The notes under the pieces: model-generated
Database searches by the model: none
What the model was told of the DNA's origin: nothing
The model's input: only the letters and a program-made list of their open reading frames with translations
Shown: positions 34,519-44,890 of the stretch, in pieces
Numbering within the stretch: the stretch's first letter is position 1
Layout: each line of letters begins with the position of its first letter
Origin: Streptomyces yatensis
GTDB taxonomy: Bacteria > Actinomycetota > Actinomycetes > Streptomycetales > Streptomycetaceae
Reading direction: 5' to 3'
Assembly: GCF_018069625.1 (NCBI RefSeq)
Contig: NZ_CP072941.1
Coordinates: 2,046,001-2,110,000, forward strand
DNA length: 64,000 nt
Program-made: the position numbers and the translations under genes

Positions 34519-35342
34519 GCCTTGACCGCCCCGTTGATGAGTGCCTGCTGCATGCGCTTCTGGAGCACGGTGTAGACGATCCAGACGGGGACCAGGGTCA
34601 GTACGGTGCCGGCGGTCAGGACGCCGTAGTCGGTGCCGGTGATGGCCTTCAGGGTGGGCAGGGCCACCTGCACGGTGCGCTGTTCGGGGTCGGGGCCGAT
34701 GATGATCAGCGAGTACAGGTACTCGTTCCAGAAGGTGAGGAAGTTCAGCAGGAGCACGGTCGCGATGCCGGGCAGGCACATCGGTATGTAGATGTGCCGC
34801 AGCACCGTGTAGGTGGACGCCCCGTCCATCCGGGCGGCCTCCTCCATCTCCCTGGGGATGGTCCGCATGAACTGCACCAGGATCACCACCGACAGCGGCA
34901 TCGCCGTGGCGGGCAGGAAGAAGACCATGAACAGCCGGGTGTGGAACAGCCCGGTGGCGGCGGCGAGCAGGAAGGTGGGGAAGAGCGCCGCGAACGTGGG
35001 GATGAGGAAGCCCAGCGAGAAGATCTTCTCCATCGCCGAGGCGAGCCGGCTGGTCGAGCGGGCGAGCGCGAACGCCGCGGGCAGCGCCAGCAACAGGGTC
35101 AGCGCCAGCGCGAGGACGGTCACCAGCGCCGAGTTGACGACGGCCGTCCCCAGGTCGGCGCTGTCGTAGGCGGTGCGGAAGTTGCCGAAGCCGAAGGACG
35201 AGGGCAGCGCGAAGGGGTGGGCGAAGATCTCCTCGTTGCTCTTGAACGCGGAGGCGAGGAAGTAGTAGAGCGGCACGATCAGCAGCCCCGCGTAGGTCCA
35301 CACCAGGAGGTGTGCGGGCAGCCAGCGTTTGCCGAGTTTCAT
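34515..35342 (-). CDS. Carbohydrate ABC permease, MalG type
   Basis: The product has 275 residues and six membrane helices, with the EAA motif EMEEAARMDGASTYTVLRHI typical of CUT1 sugar permeases, and the C-terminal GAVKA. ATG at 35342 starts 16 bp after the MalF-type stop; a longer open frame running to 35597 lies within the MalF-type gene. With 35359-36297 it forms the heterodimeric membrane channel. No dedicated ATPase gene is in the operon, as is usual in Streptomyces, where a shared MsiK serves several CUT1 importers. Confidence 0.9.
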   Translation of the reverse strand: MKLGKRWLPAHLLVWTYAGLLIVPLYYFLASAFKSNEEIFAHPFALPSSFGFGNFRTAYDSADLGTAVVNSALVTVLALALTLLLALPAAFALARSTSRLASAMEKIFSLGFLIPTFAALFPTFLLAAATGLFHTRLFMVFFLPATAMPLSVVILVQFMRTIPREMEEAARMDGASTYTVLRHIYIPMCLPGIATVLLLNFLTFWNEYLYSLIIIGPDPEQRTVQVALPTLKAITGTDYGVLTAGTVLTLVPVWIVYTVLQKRMQQALINGAVKA

Positions 35343-35358
35343 GGTGGACGCCTTCGGG

Positions 35359-36297
35359 TCAGTAGTTCTGGCGGAACGCGCGGCGGATGGTGAGCAGCCC
35401 GACGAGCCCGGCCAGGAAGAGGATGACGCCGACGGTCTGGCTGTAGCCCAGGTCGGCCGCGATGAACGCCTTCTGGTAGACGAGGAAGGACAGCGTCGTG
35501 GACGAACTGCCGGGACCGCCCTGGGTGAGCAGCAGCACGTGCTGGGCCGAGCCGAAGAGGGTCCACAGGAACTGCAGCATGGTGACGACGCCGGCATAGT
35601 CGCGGATCACGGGGAAGTGGATGCGCCACATGGTCCGCCAGTGCCCGGCCCCGTCCAGCTGCGCCGCCTCGCCGAGGTCGTCCGGGACGCTGTCGAGCCG
35701 GGCCGCGAACAGGACGGCGGTGAAGCCGATCCCGCTCCACACGTCCAGGGCGATGAGACAGGCCAGGGCCGTCGAGGGCGAGGCGAGCCAGGCGTCGGTG
35801 AGCGAACCGAGCCCCACCGACTGCAACGCGCCGTTGGCCAGCCCGTCCGGGGACAGCGCCGCGTAGAACACCATCGCCTTGGCCGGGGTGGAGATCAGGC
35901 CGGGGATGAACAGCAGATAGCGGATGACGCGGTGCCCGGGCGGCTTCTGCGCCACGTAGTAGCCCAGCATGTAGGCACACACGATCATGATGGGCAGCGC
36001 CACCGCCAGCTGGACGGCGGTGTTGCGCACCGCGTCCCAGAAGACGGGGTCGTCGAGGACCGTGCGGACGTTGCCGAGACCGGCGAAGGACACCGGCTGG
36101 AGCATCCCCGGCCAGTGCAGTGCGGCGATCACGAAGATGGCGATCACCGGGCCGATCATGAAGACCGCGTACCAGACCAGCGCCGGGACGGCGAGGATCG
36201 TGCCGCCCTGCCGGGGTGTGCCGCTACGGCCCGTGGTGGCGGGCGGTGCGGGCCGGCGGACCGCGGCCCCGCCCGGGGTCGGCGTCAACGTCGTCAT
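35359..36297 (-). CDS. Carbohydrate ABC permease, MalF type
   Basis: This 312-residue protein has six membrane helices after a Pro/Ala/Gly-rich N-terminal segment of about 30 residues. The coupling loop reads DLGEAAQLDGAGHWRTMWRI, and LLTQGGPGSSSTTLSFLVYQ is the characteristic CUT1 MalF signature near the fifth helix. ATG follows GGGAG. It lies between the binding protein and the MalG-type partner. Confidence 0.92.
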   Translation of the reverse strand: MTTLTPTPGGAAVRRPAPPATTGRSGTPRQGGTILAVPALVWYAVFMIGPVIAIFVIAALHWPGMLQPVSFAGLGNVRTVLDDPVFWDAVRNTAVQLAVALPIMIVCAYMLGYYVAQKPPGHRVIRYLLFIPGLISTPAKAMVFYAALSPDGLANGALQSVGLGSLTDAWLASPSTALACLIALDVWSGIGFTAVLFAARLDSVPDDLGEAAQLDGAGHWRTMWRIHFPVIRDYAGVVTMLQFLWTLFGSAQHVLLLTQGGPGSSSTTLSFLVYQKAFIAADLGYSQTVGVILFLAGLVGLLTIRRAFRQNY

Positions 36298-36349
36298 GAG
36301 GTGGCTCCCGTGGAGTCGGGCTCGGGAAAGGAGTGAGCGGGCGGGCGGT

Positions 36350-37639
36350 TCACGCGGAGCGGTACGCGGTCTCGAGCGCGGCGCGGACCTTCGCGGCGCT
36401 GGTGCCGCGGGTGAAGGAGGTACTGGTCGCGGTGATCAGCGGCTGGGCGGCGGCGGGCGGGACGTACACATCGGGCAGCAGCGCCTGGCTGACCGTGGAG
36501 CCGAGCCGCTGGGCCGCGGCGACCAGCGGGAAGTCCGTGCTGAGGGTGTCGGAGCGCAGCGCCATGTCGCGGCCGCTCTCCTTGATGAACCGGGAGACGG
36601 TGTCCGGCCGGTACATGAAGCGCAGGAACTTCTCGACGGCGTCGATCTTCTTGGTGCCGTTCGGGCTGATCCAGAAGCCGATGAGGGTGTAGGTGCGCAG
36701 GATGGTGGGCTTGTCGTGGACGGCGCCGCCGGTCAGCGGCCAGCCGCCGACCTCGGTGTGCCGGGCCACCTTCTCGGGCACCTTGGCCAGCGCCGAGGAC
36801 ATCGCCGACTCGATCGCCGCGGCCTGGGTGTTGAACTGCGTGGTCATCGTGTCCGAGGTGAGGCCCTGCGCCTTGTCGGCGAAGACGCCCGCGTCGCGCA
36901 GCGTCACGAAGTACTCGATGCCCTCCCGGGCGCCCCTGCTGCCGAAGTCCCCCGTGGTGTAGGCGTGCCGGGCCTCGTCCTCGGTGAGGAAGGTCTGGAT
37001 GATCTGGGCGAGCAGTTTCTGCCCGGTCCAGTCGTTGCCGCCGACGGTCACGGGCGCGATGCCCTTGGCGCGCAGCTTGCGGGCCGCGGCGATCAGCTCG
37101 TCGCCCGTGGTGGGTATCTGCTCGACGCCCGCCCGGTCCAGCAGGGCCCGGTTGAAGGCGATCGGCCAGTTGGTGGCGAAGTAGGGGAAGGCCCGCACCC
37201 GGCCCTTGGCGTCGGTCCACTCGGCCAGCGCCTGCGGGAGCACGCGGTCCCGCAGCCCCCAGTCGTCCAGATAACCCTTGACGTCGACCGTGGCGCCGAC
37301 GTCGGTCCAGGCCAGCGTCTTGTCGTAGAGGTTGACCATGACGACGTCCGGCTCCTTGCGGGCCAGCCGCGAGGTCTCGTAGACCTGCGCGAGGTCGTCG
37401 CCGTTGATGAGGTTCTTGACCTTGAGTCCCGGATTCTCCTTGCGGAACCGGTCGAGGGCCGCGAGGTAGGTCGGCGATCCCGGGGCGGTGGTGCCCAGCT
37501 GGCTGTGCACGACGAGGGTATCGGGATCGGAGTCCGCTCCGGTCAGTGCGGAGCAGCCGGACAGGCCGGGCAGGACGGTCGCGGCGGCCAGGCCGGAACC
37601 GGTGGCGAGGAAGCCGCGCCGAGTCAGCGGTGAGTGCAC
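36350..37639 (-). CDS. Carbohydrate-binding lipoprotein of CUT1 ABC importer, Tat-type signal
   Basis: The product has about 429 residues. The N-terminus has a twin-arginine motif (SPLTRRGFLATG), a hydrophobic stretch and a lipobox LSGC, so it is probably exported folded by Tat and then lipidated. The rest matches family 1 extracellular solute-binding proteins: FRKENPGLKVKNLINGDDLA, AFPYFATNWPIAFNRALLDR and FLRFMYRPDTVSRFIKESGR. GTG at 37639 is chosen because GGAG lies 9 bases upstream; a TTG at 37654 is the alternative. It is the first gene of the seven-gene operon that ends with the secreted GH5. Confidence 0.9.
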   Translation of the reverse strand: MHSPLTRRGFLATGSGLAAATVLPGLSGCSALTGADSDPDTLVVHSQLGTTAPGSPTYLAALDRFRKENPGLKVKNLINGDDLAQVYETSRLARKEPDVVMVNLYDKTLAWTDVGATVDVKGYLDDWGLRDRVLPQALAEWTDAKGRVRAFPYFATNWPIAFNRALLDRAGVEQIPTTGDELIAAARKLRAKGIAPVTVGGNDWTGQKLLAQIIQTFLTEDEARHAYTTGDFGSRGAREGIEYFVTLRDAGVFADKAQGLTSDTMTTQFNTQAAAIESAMSSALAKVPEKVARHTEVGGWPLTGGAVHDKPTILRTYTLIGFWISPNGTKKIDAVEKFLRFMYRPDTVSRFIKESGRDMALRSDTLSTDFPLVAAAQRLGSTVSQALLPDVYVPPAAAQPLITATSTSFTRGTSAAKVRAALETAYRSA

Positions 37640-37662
37640 TGCGGGGGTCTCCAACCAGGCGG

Positions 37663-37677
37663 TTAACGAGTGGTTAA
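37663..37677. promoter_or_regulatory. Candidate LacI operator before the sugar operon
   Basis: TTAACGAGTGGTTAA is an inverted repeat (TTAAC, 5-base spacer, GTTAA) in an AT-rich stretch 24 bases upstream of the binding-protein GTG. GGTTAA also occurs as a direct repeat here. It differs from the CebR box (TGGGAGCGCTCCCA). The LacI at 33475-34518 is the expected ligand. Confidence 0.5.
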
Positions 37678-37787
37678 TCGATCTACCTCGAGGGTGAGAG
37701 GAATGTAGGAGCCACTTCGCCTCTGGTCAAGCCCTTGCCGGGACCGAAAAACACCGCCACCGGGACGGCGCGTACGGAAAAGCGGAA

Positions 37788-37819
37788 CGGCGCCCACCGG
37801 GAGGTCCCGTGGGGCGCCG
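37788..37819. terminator. Nested hairpin after carboxylesterase gene
   Basis: CGGCGCCC (37788-37795) pairs with GGGCGCCG (37812-37819), and inside it CGGGA pairs with TCCCG, giving a long near-continuous stem. It sits 48 bases beyond the carboxylesterase stop and before the sugar-operon promoter, so it should insulate the two. Confidence 0.65.
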
Positions 37820-37866
37820 AAGCCGAGCTCCGTGTGAGGGCGGCGGTACGACCGTCCGCGCGGGCG

Positions 37867-39360
37867 CTATTCCCAGGCCCGCCGTATCGGGGCGCCGGGG
37901 TCCGCCACCCGCGTCCACGCCTCCGCGATGCGCATGGTCGTCCGGCCAACGCCGTCGTACGTGGGCCAGCCGGGGTCGCCCGTCCTCGCGAACCGGATCC
38001 AGGTGGCGTGGACGCGAGACGCGAGACCGGCGGGCGGCTCGACGGGGCCGAGAAGCGCCTCGGGGCCATGGAGCCGCGGCAGATCGGTGCGGTCGAACAC
38101 GAACGGCAGCTCCATGACATGCGTGGCGCCGAGCCGCCCGTCCAGCGCCCGCGACCGCCAGGCGAACTCATAGACGTGTGTCCGCGCCGAGGGGTGCCGG
38201 GCGTGGGCGGCCGCGAGCCGCCGCGTGCCCGCGCCGAACAGGGCGTCCGCCATGATGGCGGACCGCAGCTCCCCGGCGGACGCCCCGGGCCGCTCGCGGC
38301 GGTAGACCTCCACCAGCTTCCGGGGGTCGGGGTGGGAGCGTGCCGCCACGGCGTGGACGTCCTCCTCGGTCGAGGTCGCCAGGTGGCCGAGCGGGGCCAG
38401 ATAGAGGTTGCCCTCCTCGGCGTTGGTCCCGAGCAGTAGGTCGATGCCCGCGCCGCGGCCGGCGGCCACGGCCTCGGCCGGCTGCTGGTCCAGGACGAGG
38501 CTGAACGGGCTCAGGCCGATCAGCGGGTCGAAGTGCCCGTCGACCCTGAGATCGATGCCCGCGAGGTGGGGCATGGCCGTAACGAACCGCTCGTCGGGGA
38601 CCGACGCCAGCGCCTCCGCGGTCGGGGCGGTCCCCAGGCCGCGGGCGAGTTCCCGGGTGACCCGGTCGGCCTGGGCGGCGGTGAACGCTCCCAGGCCGTT
38701 GCCGCTCTGGATGATCGCCCGCTGGAAGAGACCTTCGGCCCGCGGGTCGGCCACCACCGCGCCCACGATGGTGGCGCCCGCCGACTGCCCGAAGAGCGTC
38801 ACCCGGGACCGGTCGCCGCCGAAGGCCGCGATGTTCTCCTCGACCCAGCGCAGGGCCGCGATCACATCCAGCAGACCCCGGTTGTCGGGGGCGTCGGGGA
38901 GGTGCAGGAAACCGGGTACGCCGAGCCGGTAGTTGAGGGTGACCAGGACGACGCCGTCACGGGCGAAGCCGGTGCCGTCGTAGAGCGCCGACCGGGTGGA
39001 ACCGGCCACGAAGCCGCCGCCGTGCACGAACACCATCACGGGCAGGTCGTCGCGTGCGGTGTCGGGCGTCCAGACGTTCACCGCGAGGTAGTCCTCGCCC
39101 GGGACCCAGCCCTGCCCGAAGTACGGGGACATGTCGAGGTCGCCGAACGCGTCGCGCTTCGGCTGCGGTGCCGTGGGGCCCGCGGCGGTGGCGTCCCGGA
39201 CACCGTCCCACGGCGGGTGGGGCACCGGCGGGGCGAACCGGGCGGCGCCCCGTGGCGGGGCGGCATAGGGGATGTGCCGGAAGACGGTGGCGTGCTCCTC
39301 CCGGCGGCCGCGGACGGCGCCTTGGGAGGTGGCCACGATGGGGGCCAGGGTGTTGGTCAT
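37867..39360 (-). CDS. Type-B carboxylesterase/lipase family protein
   Basis: This 497-residue protein has the alpha/beta-hydrolase features of type-B carboxylesterases: oxyanion hole HGGG (113-116), nucleophile Ser193 in LFGQSAGAT, and the preceding EDYLAVNVWTPD (89-100). An acidic residue in LLLGTNAEEGN and a His in RLGATHVMELPFVF complete the expected triad. No signal peptide is seen, so it is probably intracellular. It follows the MBL-fold gene by 98 bp on the same strand. The ribosome site is poor, so the start could be slightly different. Substrate is likely a small ester. Confidence 0.88.
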   Translation of the reverse strand: MTNTLAPIVATSQGAVRGRREEHATVFRHIPYAAPPRGAARFAPPVPHPPWDGVRDATAAGPTAPQPKRDAFGDLDMSPYFGQGWVPGEDYLAVNVWTPDTARDDLPVMVFVHGGGFVAGSTRSALYDGTGFARDGVVLVTLNYRLGVPGFLHLPDAPDNRGLLDVIAALRWVEENIAAFGGDRSRVTLFGQSAGATIVGAVVADPRAEGLFQRAIIQSGNGLGAFTAAQADRVTRELARGLGTAPTAEALASVPDERFVTAMPHLAGIDLRVDGHFDPLIGLSPFSLVLDQQPAEAVAAGRGAGIDLLLGTNAEEGNLYLAPLGHLATSTEEDVHAVAARSHPDPRKLVEVYRRERPGASAGELRSAIMADALFGAGTRRLAAAHARHPSARTHVYEFAWRSRALDGRLGATHVMELPFVFDRTDLPRLHGPEALLGPVEPPAGLASRVHATWIRFARTGDPGWPTYDGVGRTTMRIAEAWTRVADPGAPIRRAWE

Positions 39361-39401
39361 GTGCGGGGTGTGTCTCTTTCTCGGTTTCTCGGTATCGCTC
39401 C

Positions 39402-39440
39402 GGTCCGGGGCGCGGGCGGTCCGGGGCGCGGGCGGTCCGG
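39402..39440. repeat. Short 16-bp tandem repeat
   Basis: GGTCCGGGGCGCGGGC occurs twice in tandem with a partial third copy, in the 98-bp gap between the MBL hydrolase and the carboxylesterase. No function is apparent beyond spacing. Confidence 0.5.
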
Positions 39441-39458
39441 ATCACAGGCAGTCCGGGG

Positions 39459-40361
39459 TCACAGGCGCGCGAAGGCCGCCCATTCCTTGATGGCGAACCC
39501 GCCGCCGTCGCGCCGCACCTCCGCGGCGCCATGACCGCCCAGGTGGGCGGGGAAGACCAGGGTGTTCTCCTCGGCCGCCCGGCCGAGGATCCGGCGGCGG
39601 GTGGCGCGGGATTCGGCCGGGTTCTCGCAGAAGCAGCTGTTGGTGTCGGGGTCCGCGATCTGCACCGGGCTGTGCAGCAGGTCCCCCACGAAGAGCGCGC
39701 GTTCGCCTCGGGAATCGAGAGCGAGCACGGACGATCCCGGGGTGTGTCCGGGGGCGAGTTCCAGTCGGAGATTGGCGTCGATGTCGAGACCGCCGTCCCA
39801 GAGCAGCGCCTTGCCCGCTTGATGGACGGGGGCGACGGAATCCTCGAAGACATTCTGATTGCCCCGGCCGAGCAACGGCGTGTGCCCGTTCTCCGGATTC
39901 CAGAACTCGAAGTCGCGCTCGGGGAGGATATAGGTGGCGTTCGGAAACGTCGGGACCCACTGGCGGCCGTCGAGGCGGGTGTTCCAGCCCACGTGGTCGA
40001 CGTGCAGATGGGTGTTGATCACGATGTCGACGTCCTCCGGGCGCACCCCGGCCCTGGCGAGATTCCCCAGGAAGTCGGTGTTCAGATAGCTCCACACCGG
40101 CGCGTAGGGCCGGTGCTTGTGGTTGCCCACCCCGGTGTCGACGAGAATGGTCTTGCCCTCACTGCGCAGGACCCAGGTCTGAATCGCGGACCGCACATTG
40201 TCGGTGTCGGGGTCGTAGAAATCCGGGACCAGCCAGGAGGCGTTGTCCCCCCAGACCTCTGCCGGGCTTTCCGGGAAGAATGCCCGGGGTGTCAGGTCGA
40301 CCGGTCCGTAGTATTCCTCGACGCGTGTGATGGTGACATCGCCCAGCGTTATCTGCCGCAT
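39459..40361 (-). CDS. MBL-fold metallo-hydrolase
   Basis: The product has 300 residues. The metal-binding motif HLHVDH occupies 118-123, with further ligands expected at His in LELAPGHTPGSS, Asp in LFVGDLLHSP and His in LVFPAHLGGHG. The N-terminal ILVDTGVGNHKHRP is typical of the family. The layout resembles quorum-quenching N-acyl-homoserine lactonases and lactonase-like hydrolases, but many MBL hydrolases share it. ATG at 40361 follows GAGGCG. It is likely co-transcribed with the carboxylesterase, which suggests joint ester/lactone hydrolysis. Confidence 0.87.
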   Translation of the reverse strand: MRQITLGDVTITRVEEYYGPVDLTPRAFFPESPAEVWGDNASWLVPDFYDPDTDNVRSAIQTWVLRSEGKTILVDTGVGNHKHRPYAPVWSYLNTDFLGNLARAGVRPEDVDIVINTHLHVDHVGWNTRLDGRQWVPTFPNATYILPERDFEFWNPENGHTPLLGRGNQNVFEDSVAPVHQAGKALLWDGGLDIDANLRLELAPGHTPGSSVLALDSRGERALFVGDLLHSPVQIADPDTNSCFCENPAESRATRRRILGRAAEENTLVFPAHLGGHGAAEVRRDGGGFAIKEWAAFARL

Positions 40362-40494
40362 GGATATTCGCCTCGTGTATCAGAAAGTCGATTGGCAGCA
40401 GAATCCTCGCCGGAGGGGCCCGGGGACGGTATCCGTCACCTGACTGCACCTGCTCTCCGGCCACGGCCACATGACCGATAACACGTCACCACGG

Positions 40495-40513
40495 CTCCGA
40501 AAATTTTTCGGAG
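40495..40513. promoter_or_regulatory. Inverted repeat resembling xylanase-regulator boxes
   Basis: CTCCGAAAA and TTTTCGGAG are perfect 9-base arms around a single T. The core CGAAA-n3-TTTCG resembles the CGAAACTTTCG elements described upstream of Streptomyces xylanase genes, with two extra central bases. It lies between the divergent MBL and xylanase genes and could serve either. Confidence 0.5.
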
Positions 40514-40614
40514 ACCAGCTCGGAAAGATCCTCTGTACGGCCGACAGCGGTACGTACACACCGAAGGTCCGCAGCTCAAGGGCGGAGGGGCAGGGGAACC
40601 GGTGGACACTTCTA

Positions 40615-40629
40615 CCGGAAGAGTTCCGG
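40615..40629. promoter_or_regulatory. Inverted repeat upstream of xylanase promoter
   Basis: CCGGAAGAGTTCCGG has perfect 6-base arms with a 3-base spacer, 10 bases before the -35 of the proposed xylanase promoter. It is a possible second regulator site. Confidence 0.4.
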
Positions 40630-40638
40630 AAGGAAGCG

Positions 40639-42106
<1,468 letters not shown>

Positions 42107-42135
42107 CCGACGGACAGCAGCAACCTCATGCACGA

Positions 42136-42186
42136 CGGCGCCCCCGTGTTCGCCACCGCGGTGTGCGGTGCGCGGCGGGGGCGCCG
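42136..42186. terminator. Xylanase terminator hairpin
   Basis: CGGCGCCCCC (42136-42145) and GGGGGCGCCG (42177-42186) form a perfect 10-bp stem 30 bases after the xylanase stop. The loop itself contains the self-complementary CACCGCGGTG. It can also serve the converging flavin-monooxygenase gene. Confidence 0.65.
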
Positions 42187-42299
42187 GCCACCACGCAGCC
42201 CCACGTGTCCAGGATGTGCGGGGCCGCCCGGGGGCCGGGTGTCCGGCCCGGCCGTGCGCGGGCCGTCGTGGCCGCGCCGGACCAGTTCCTCCCCTGCGC

Positions 42300-43334
42300 T
42301 CACCCGCCGGCGTCCGGCCGCAGCGCGGGCAGCACCTCGGAGCCGACGCTTTCGATCAGCTCGGTGGGCGGGTCGTAGGAGCCGACGTGCTGGAGGAACA
42401 CATCGGTCACCCCGTCGGCGTGCAGTGCGGTGAGCCGTTCGGCGATCTCCTTCGCGGATCCGAACAGGCAGAACTCCTGGGCGAAGCGGAGCACCGCCGC
42501 ATCGCTCACCCAGGCCGAGCAGATCTCGACGGCCGCGTCCCAGTCCTCGGCGTGGACGAGGTCCGGATAGACCCCCTCCACCCGTGCGGGGACGTCCAGT
42601 TCGATCCCGGCCAGGGCGAGGAAGGGCGCTCCGCCGTTCTGGGCGATCGAGGCGCAGATCGGCTTGAGCAGCCGGGCTTCGGCCTCGATGTCGTCGGTCA
42701 CCGCACAGAACGCCGAGACCGTCAGCGGGATGGCCGCCGCGCTGCGGCCCGCGGCCTCGGCGCCCTCCCGCACCCGGGCGGTGGCACTGGCGAGGGTGTT
42801 CCGCGAGACGCCGCTGAGCAGGATGACACCGTCGGCGATCTCCCCGGCGAGCCGCAGATTGCGGGGGCCGCTGGCGGCCATGTGGATCGGCACGTGCGGA
42901 TCCGGGTCCCGCAGCCGGGACCGTACGCCGTTGAAGTCCCACTCCTCCCCCGCGAACAGCGCCCGCAGCGTGGCGAGCCCGTCGCGCAGCTCCGCCCCGG
43001 TGCTCTGGCGCAGGCCGATGGGGCCGACCGAGCTGTTGCCCACGCCGAGGCCGAGGGTGAACCGGCCGGGGGCCAGTTCGGCGACGCTGCGCGCTGCCGA
43101 GGCGACGACGGCCGGATGCCGGGTGGCCAGGTTGGTGACCGCGCTGCCCAGGCCGATCCGCTCGGTGCCCAGCGCGGCGGCGGTCAGGGCCGTGAACACG
43201 TCCCGCCACAGCAGCTGGGAGTCGGGGAACCACACCTGGTCGAAGCCCAGTTCCTCGGCCCGCCGGGCGGTTGTGGCCAGCCGGTCCACCCGGTCGCACG
43301 GCGGTATGCGGACGCCGACGCGTATCCCGCTCAC
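42300..43334 (-). CDS. LLM-class flavin-dependent oxidoreductase
   Basis: The product has 344 residues. It has the luciferase-like monooxygenase/F420-reductase barrel, with LGFDQVWFPDSQLLWRDVFT, TERIGLGSAVTNLATRHPAV, GRFTLGLGVGNSSVGPIG and HMAASGPRNLRLAGEIADGV. The last two are typical of F420-dependent methylene-H4MPT reductase-like members, so the cofactor may be F420 rather than FMN. GTG follows GGAGGAG. It lies 60 bp after the MFS gene and has its own promoter with an operator shared with that gene. Likely oxidises the compound imported by the MFS protein. Confidence 0.87.
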   Translation of the reverse strand: MSGIRVGVRIPPCDRVDRLATTARRAEELGFDQVWFPDSQLLWRDVFTALTAAALGTERIGLGSAVTNLATRHPAVVASAARSVAELAPGRFTLGLGVGNSSVGPIGLRQSTGAELRDGLATLRALFAGEEWDFNGVRSRLRDPDPHVPIHMAASGPRNLRLAGEIADGVILLSGVSRNTLASATARVREGAEAAGRSAAAIPLTVSAFCAVTDDIEAEARLLKPICASIAQNGGAPFLALAGIELDVPARVEGVYPDLVHAEDWDAAVEICSAWVSDAAVLRFAQEFCLFGSAKEIAERLTALHADGVTDVFLQHVGSYDPPTELIESVGSEVLPALRPDAGG

Positions 43335-43366
43335 GGTCTCCTCCTGATGGCTCGGCTTGATGCCAG

Positions 43367-43387
43367 TACTATGTACGGTACGTCGTA
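43367..43387. promoter_or_regulatory. Operator copy 1 of local TetR regulon
   Basis: A 21-bp imperfect palindrome: TACTATGTAC, a central G, then GTACGTCGTA; 8 of 10 arm positions are symmetric. It lies between the -35 and -10 of the promoter for the LLM oxidoreductase, so a bound protein would block polymerase. Close copies occur at 44891-44911 and 45782-45802. Confidence 0.7.
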
Positions 43388-43397
43388 CGAGAGTCAA
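43368..43397 (-). promoter_or_regulatory. Promoter of LLM oxidoreductase gene
   Basis: Reading leftwards, TTGACT (43397-43392, overlapping the MFS stop codon) and CATAGT (43373-43368) are 18 bases apart. The start codon is 34 bases beyond the -10. The architecture matches that upstream of the MFS gene. Confidence 0.6.
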
Positions 43398-44752
43398 TGG
43401 ATCTGTGCGGTGCCGCTGTCGGCCACCCGCGGAGCCGGATCGTGCGGAACCGGATGGCGTGGCGGCCGCGGTGCGTCGCCCTCCTCCCGGAGGAACAGGC
43501 CCGCGATCACCGAGACGACCGACATCGCGGCCATGTACACCGCGATGCCCAGCCACCCGCCGGTGGTGTGCAGCAGATAGGTGGCGATGTCGGGGGAGAC
43601 CGCGTTTCCGGCGATCAGCCCGACGGTGAAGCCGATCGACATACCGGTGAACCTCAGGCGCGCCGGGAAGACCTGGGAGAAGTACGCCGGCACCACCCCG
43701 TAGTTGGCGGAGTAGCCGATGAACAGGAGCGTGAAGCCCAGCAGCATCAGCCAGTACTCCCGGGTCTCCAGCAGCGCCAGCCAGACGAACGGCAGCACGA
43801 TCAGCGAGACCGCTCCGGCGAGGAAGACCCTGCGGTTTCCGAACCGGTCCGCCAGCTTTCCGGCCAGCGGCACGCATACGATGATGACGAGGGTGGCCGG
43901 CAGCAGGACGGCGATCATGGTGTCCTTGTCCAGTTGCAGGCCGGTGCGGGCGTACTCCAGGCTGTAGACGCTCGCCAGGGTGAAGGCCACCCCCGCGCTC
44001 AGGATGCCGCCGGCCATCAGCACGACCCGTCCGCCGCACTCGCGGAACACCTCGACCACGGGCAGCCGGTCCACCGTGTTCTCCGCCTTGACCGCCTCGA
44101 ACTCGGGGCTCTCCGCCAGGCTGAGCCGCACGAAGAGGCCCACCCCGACGAGCACCGCGCTCAGCAGGAACGGGATCCGCCAGCCCCAGGAGTGGAGTTG
44201 GCCGTCCGGCAGCTGGAGCACCCCGAGGAAGACGAGGTTGGCCAGGAGGAGCCCGGCCGAGGTGCCGGTATTGATCAGCGAGCCCCGGAATCCGCGTTTC
44301 CCGTGCTCCGCGTGTTCGATGGTCATCAGGACCGCCCCGCCGTATTCGCCACCGACGGAGAACCCCTGGGCGAGCCTGGCAACGATCAGCAGGATCGGCG
44401 CCGCGATCCCCACCTGGCCGTAGGTCGGCAGCAGGCCCACCGCGAAGGTGGCCACGCCCATCAGACCCAACGTGGCGACCAGCGTGGACTTCCGGCCCAG
44501 CCGGTCGCCGAAGTGCCCGAACACCACCGCGCCGACCGGCCGGGCCAGAAAGCCGATGGCGAAGGTCGACAGCGAGAGCATCGTGCCGACCACCGGGTCC
44601 GAGGTGGGGAAGAAGAGCTTGGCGAACACCACCGACGAGGCCAGTCCGTAGATGGAGAAGTCGTAGTACTCGACGGTGGTGCCGATCCAGCCCGCGACCA
44701 GCGCTCGTGTGCTCTGATCCCGGCCGGGGTCACGACCATGGGTTGCTGTCAT
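43394..44752 (-). CDS. MFS transporter, metabolite:H+ symporter type
   Basis: This 452-residue protein has 12 predicted helices. It shows GWIGTTVEYYDFSIYG at the first helix and GHFGDRLGRKSTLVATLGLM in the first cytoplasmic loop, as in the ProP/KgtP/ShiA metabolite:H+ symporters. RGSLINTGTSAGLL and SLAESPEF are further family marks. Such proteins import organic acids, osmolytes or aromatic acids. ATG at 44752 follows AGGA; an upstream open frame runs through the operator region and is rejected. It is probably co-regulated with the LLM oxidoreductase by the nearby TetR. A carboxylated aromatic or similar acid is a reasonable guess for the substrate. Confidence 0.88.
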   Translation of the reverse strand: MTATHGRDPGRDQSTRALVAGWIGTTVEYYDFSIYGLASSVVFAKLFFPTSDPVVGTMLSLSTFAIGFLARPVGAVVFGHFGDRLGRKSTLVATLGLMGVATFAVGLLPTYGQVGIAAPILLIVARLAQGFSVGGEYGGAVLMTIEHAEHGKRGFRGSLINTGTSAGLLLANLVFLGVLQLPDGQLHSWGWRIPFLLSAVLVGVGLFVRLSLAESPEFEAVKAENTVDRLPVVEVFRECGGRVVLMAGGILSAGVAFTLASVYSLEYARTGLQLDKDTMIAVLLPATLVIIVCVPLAGKLADRFGNRRVFLAGAVSLIVLPFVWLALLETREYWLMLLGFTLLFIGYSANYGVVPAYFSQVFPARLRFTGMSIGFTVGLIAGNAVSPDIATYLLHTTGGWLGIAVYMAAMSVVSVIAGLFLREEGDAPRPPRHPVPHDPAPRVADSGTAQIH

Positions 44753-44890
44753 GAGGGTCCTTTGTCCGTAGGGACGGGCGAGGCGTGGGAAGAGGTGGTG
44801 GCGGCGCGCCCCTGACAGATGCAGCGGGCCCGGGAAACCGCAGGACGCCTGGGACCGAATCGAAGTCGGCTCAGCGATCGCAAGTGGTCG

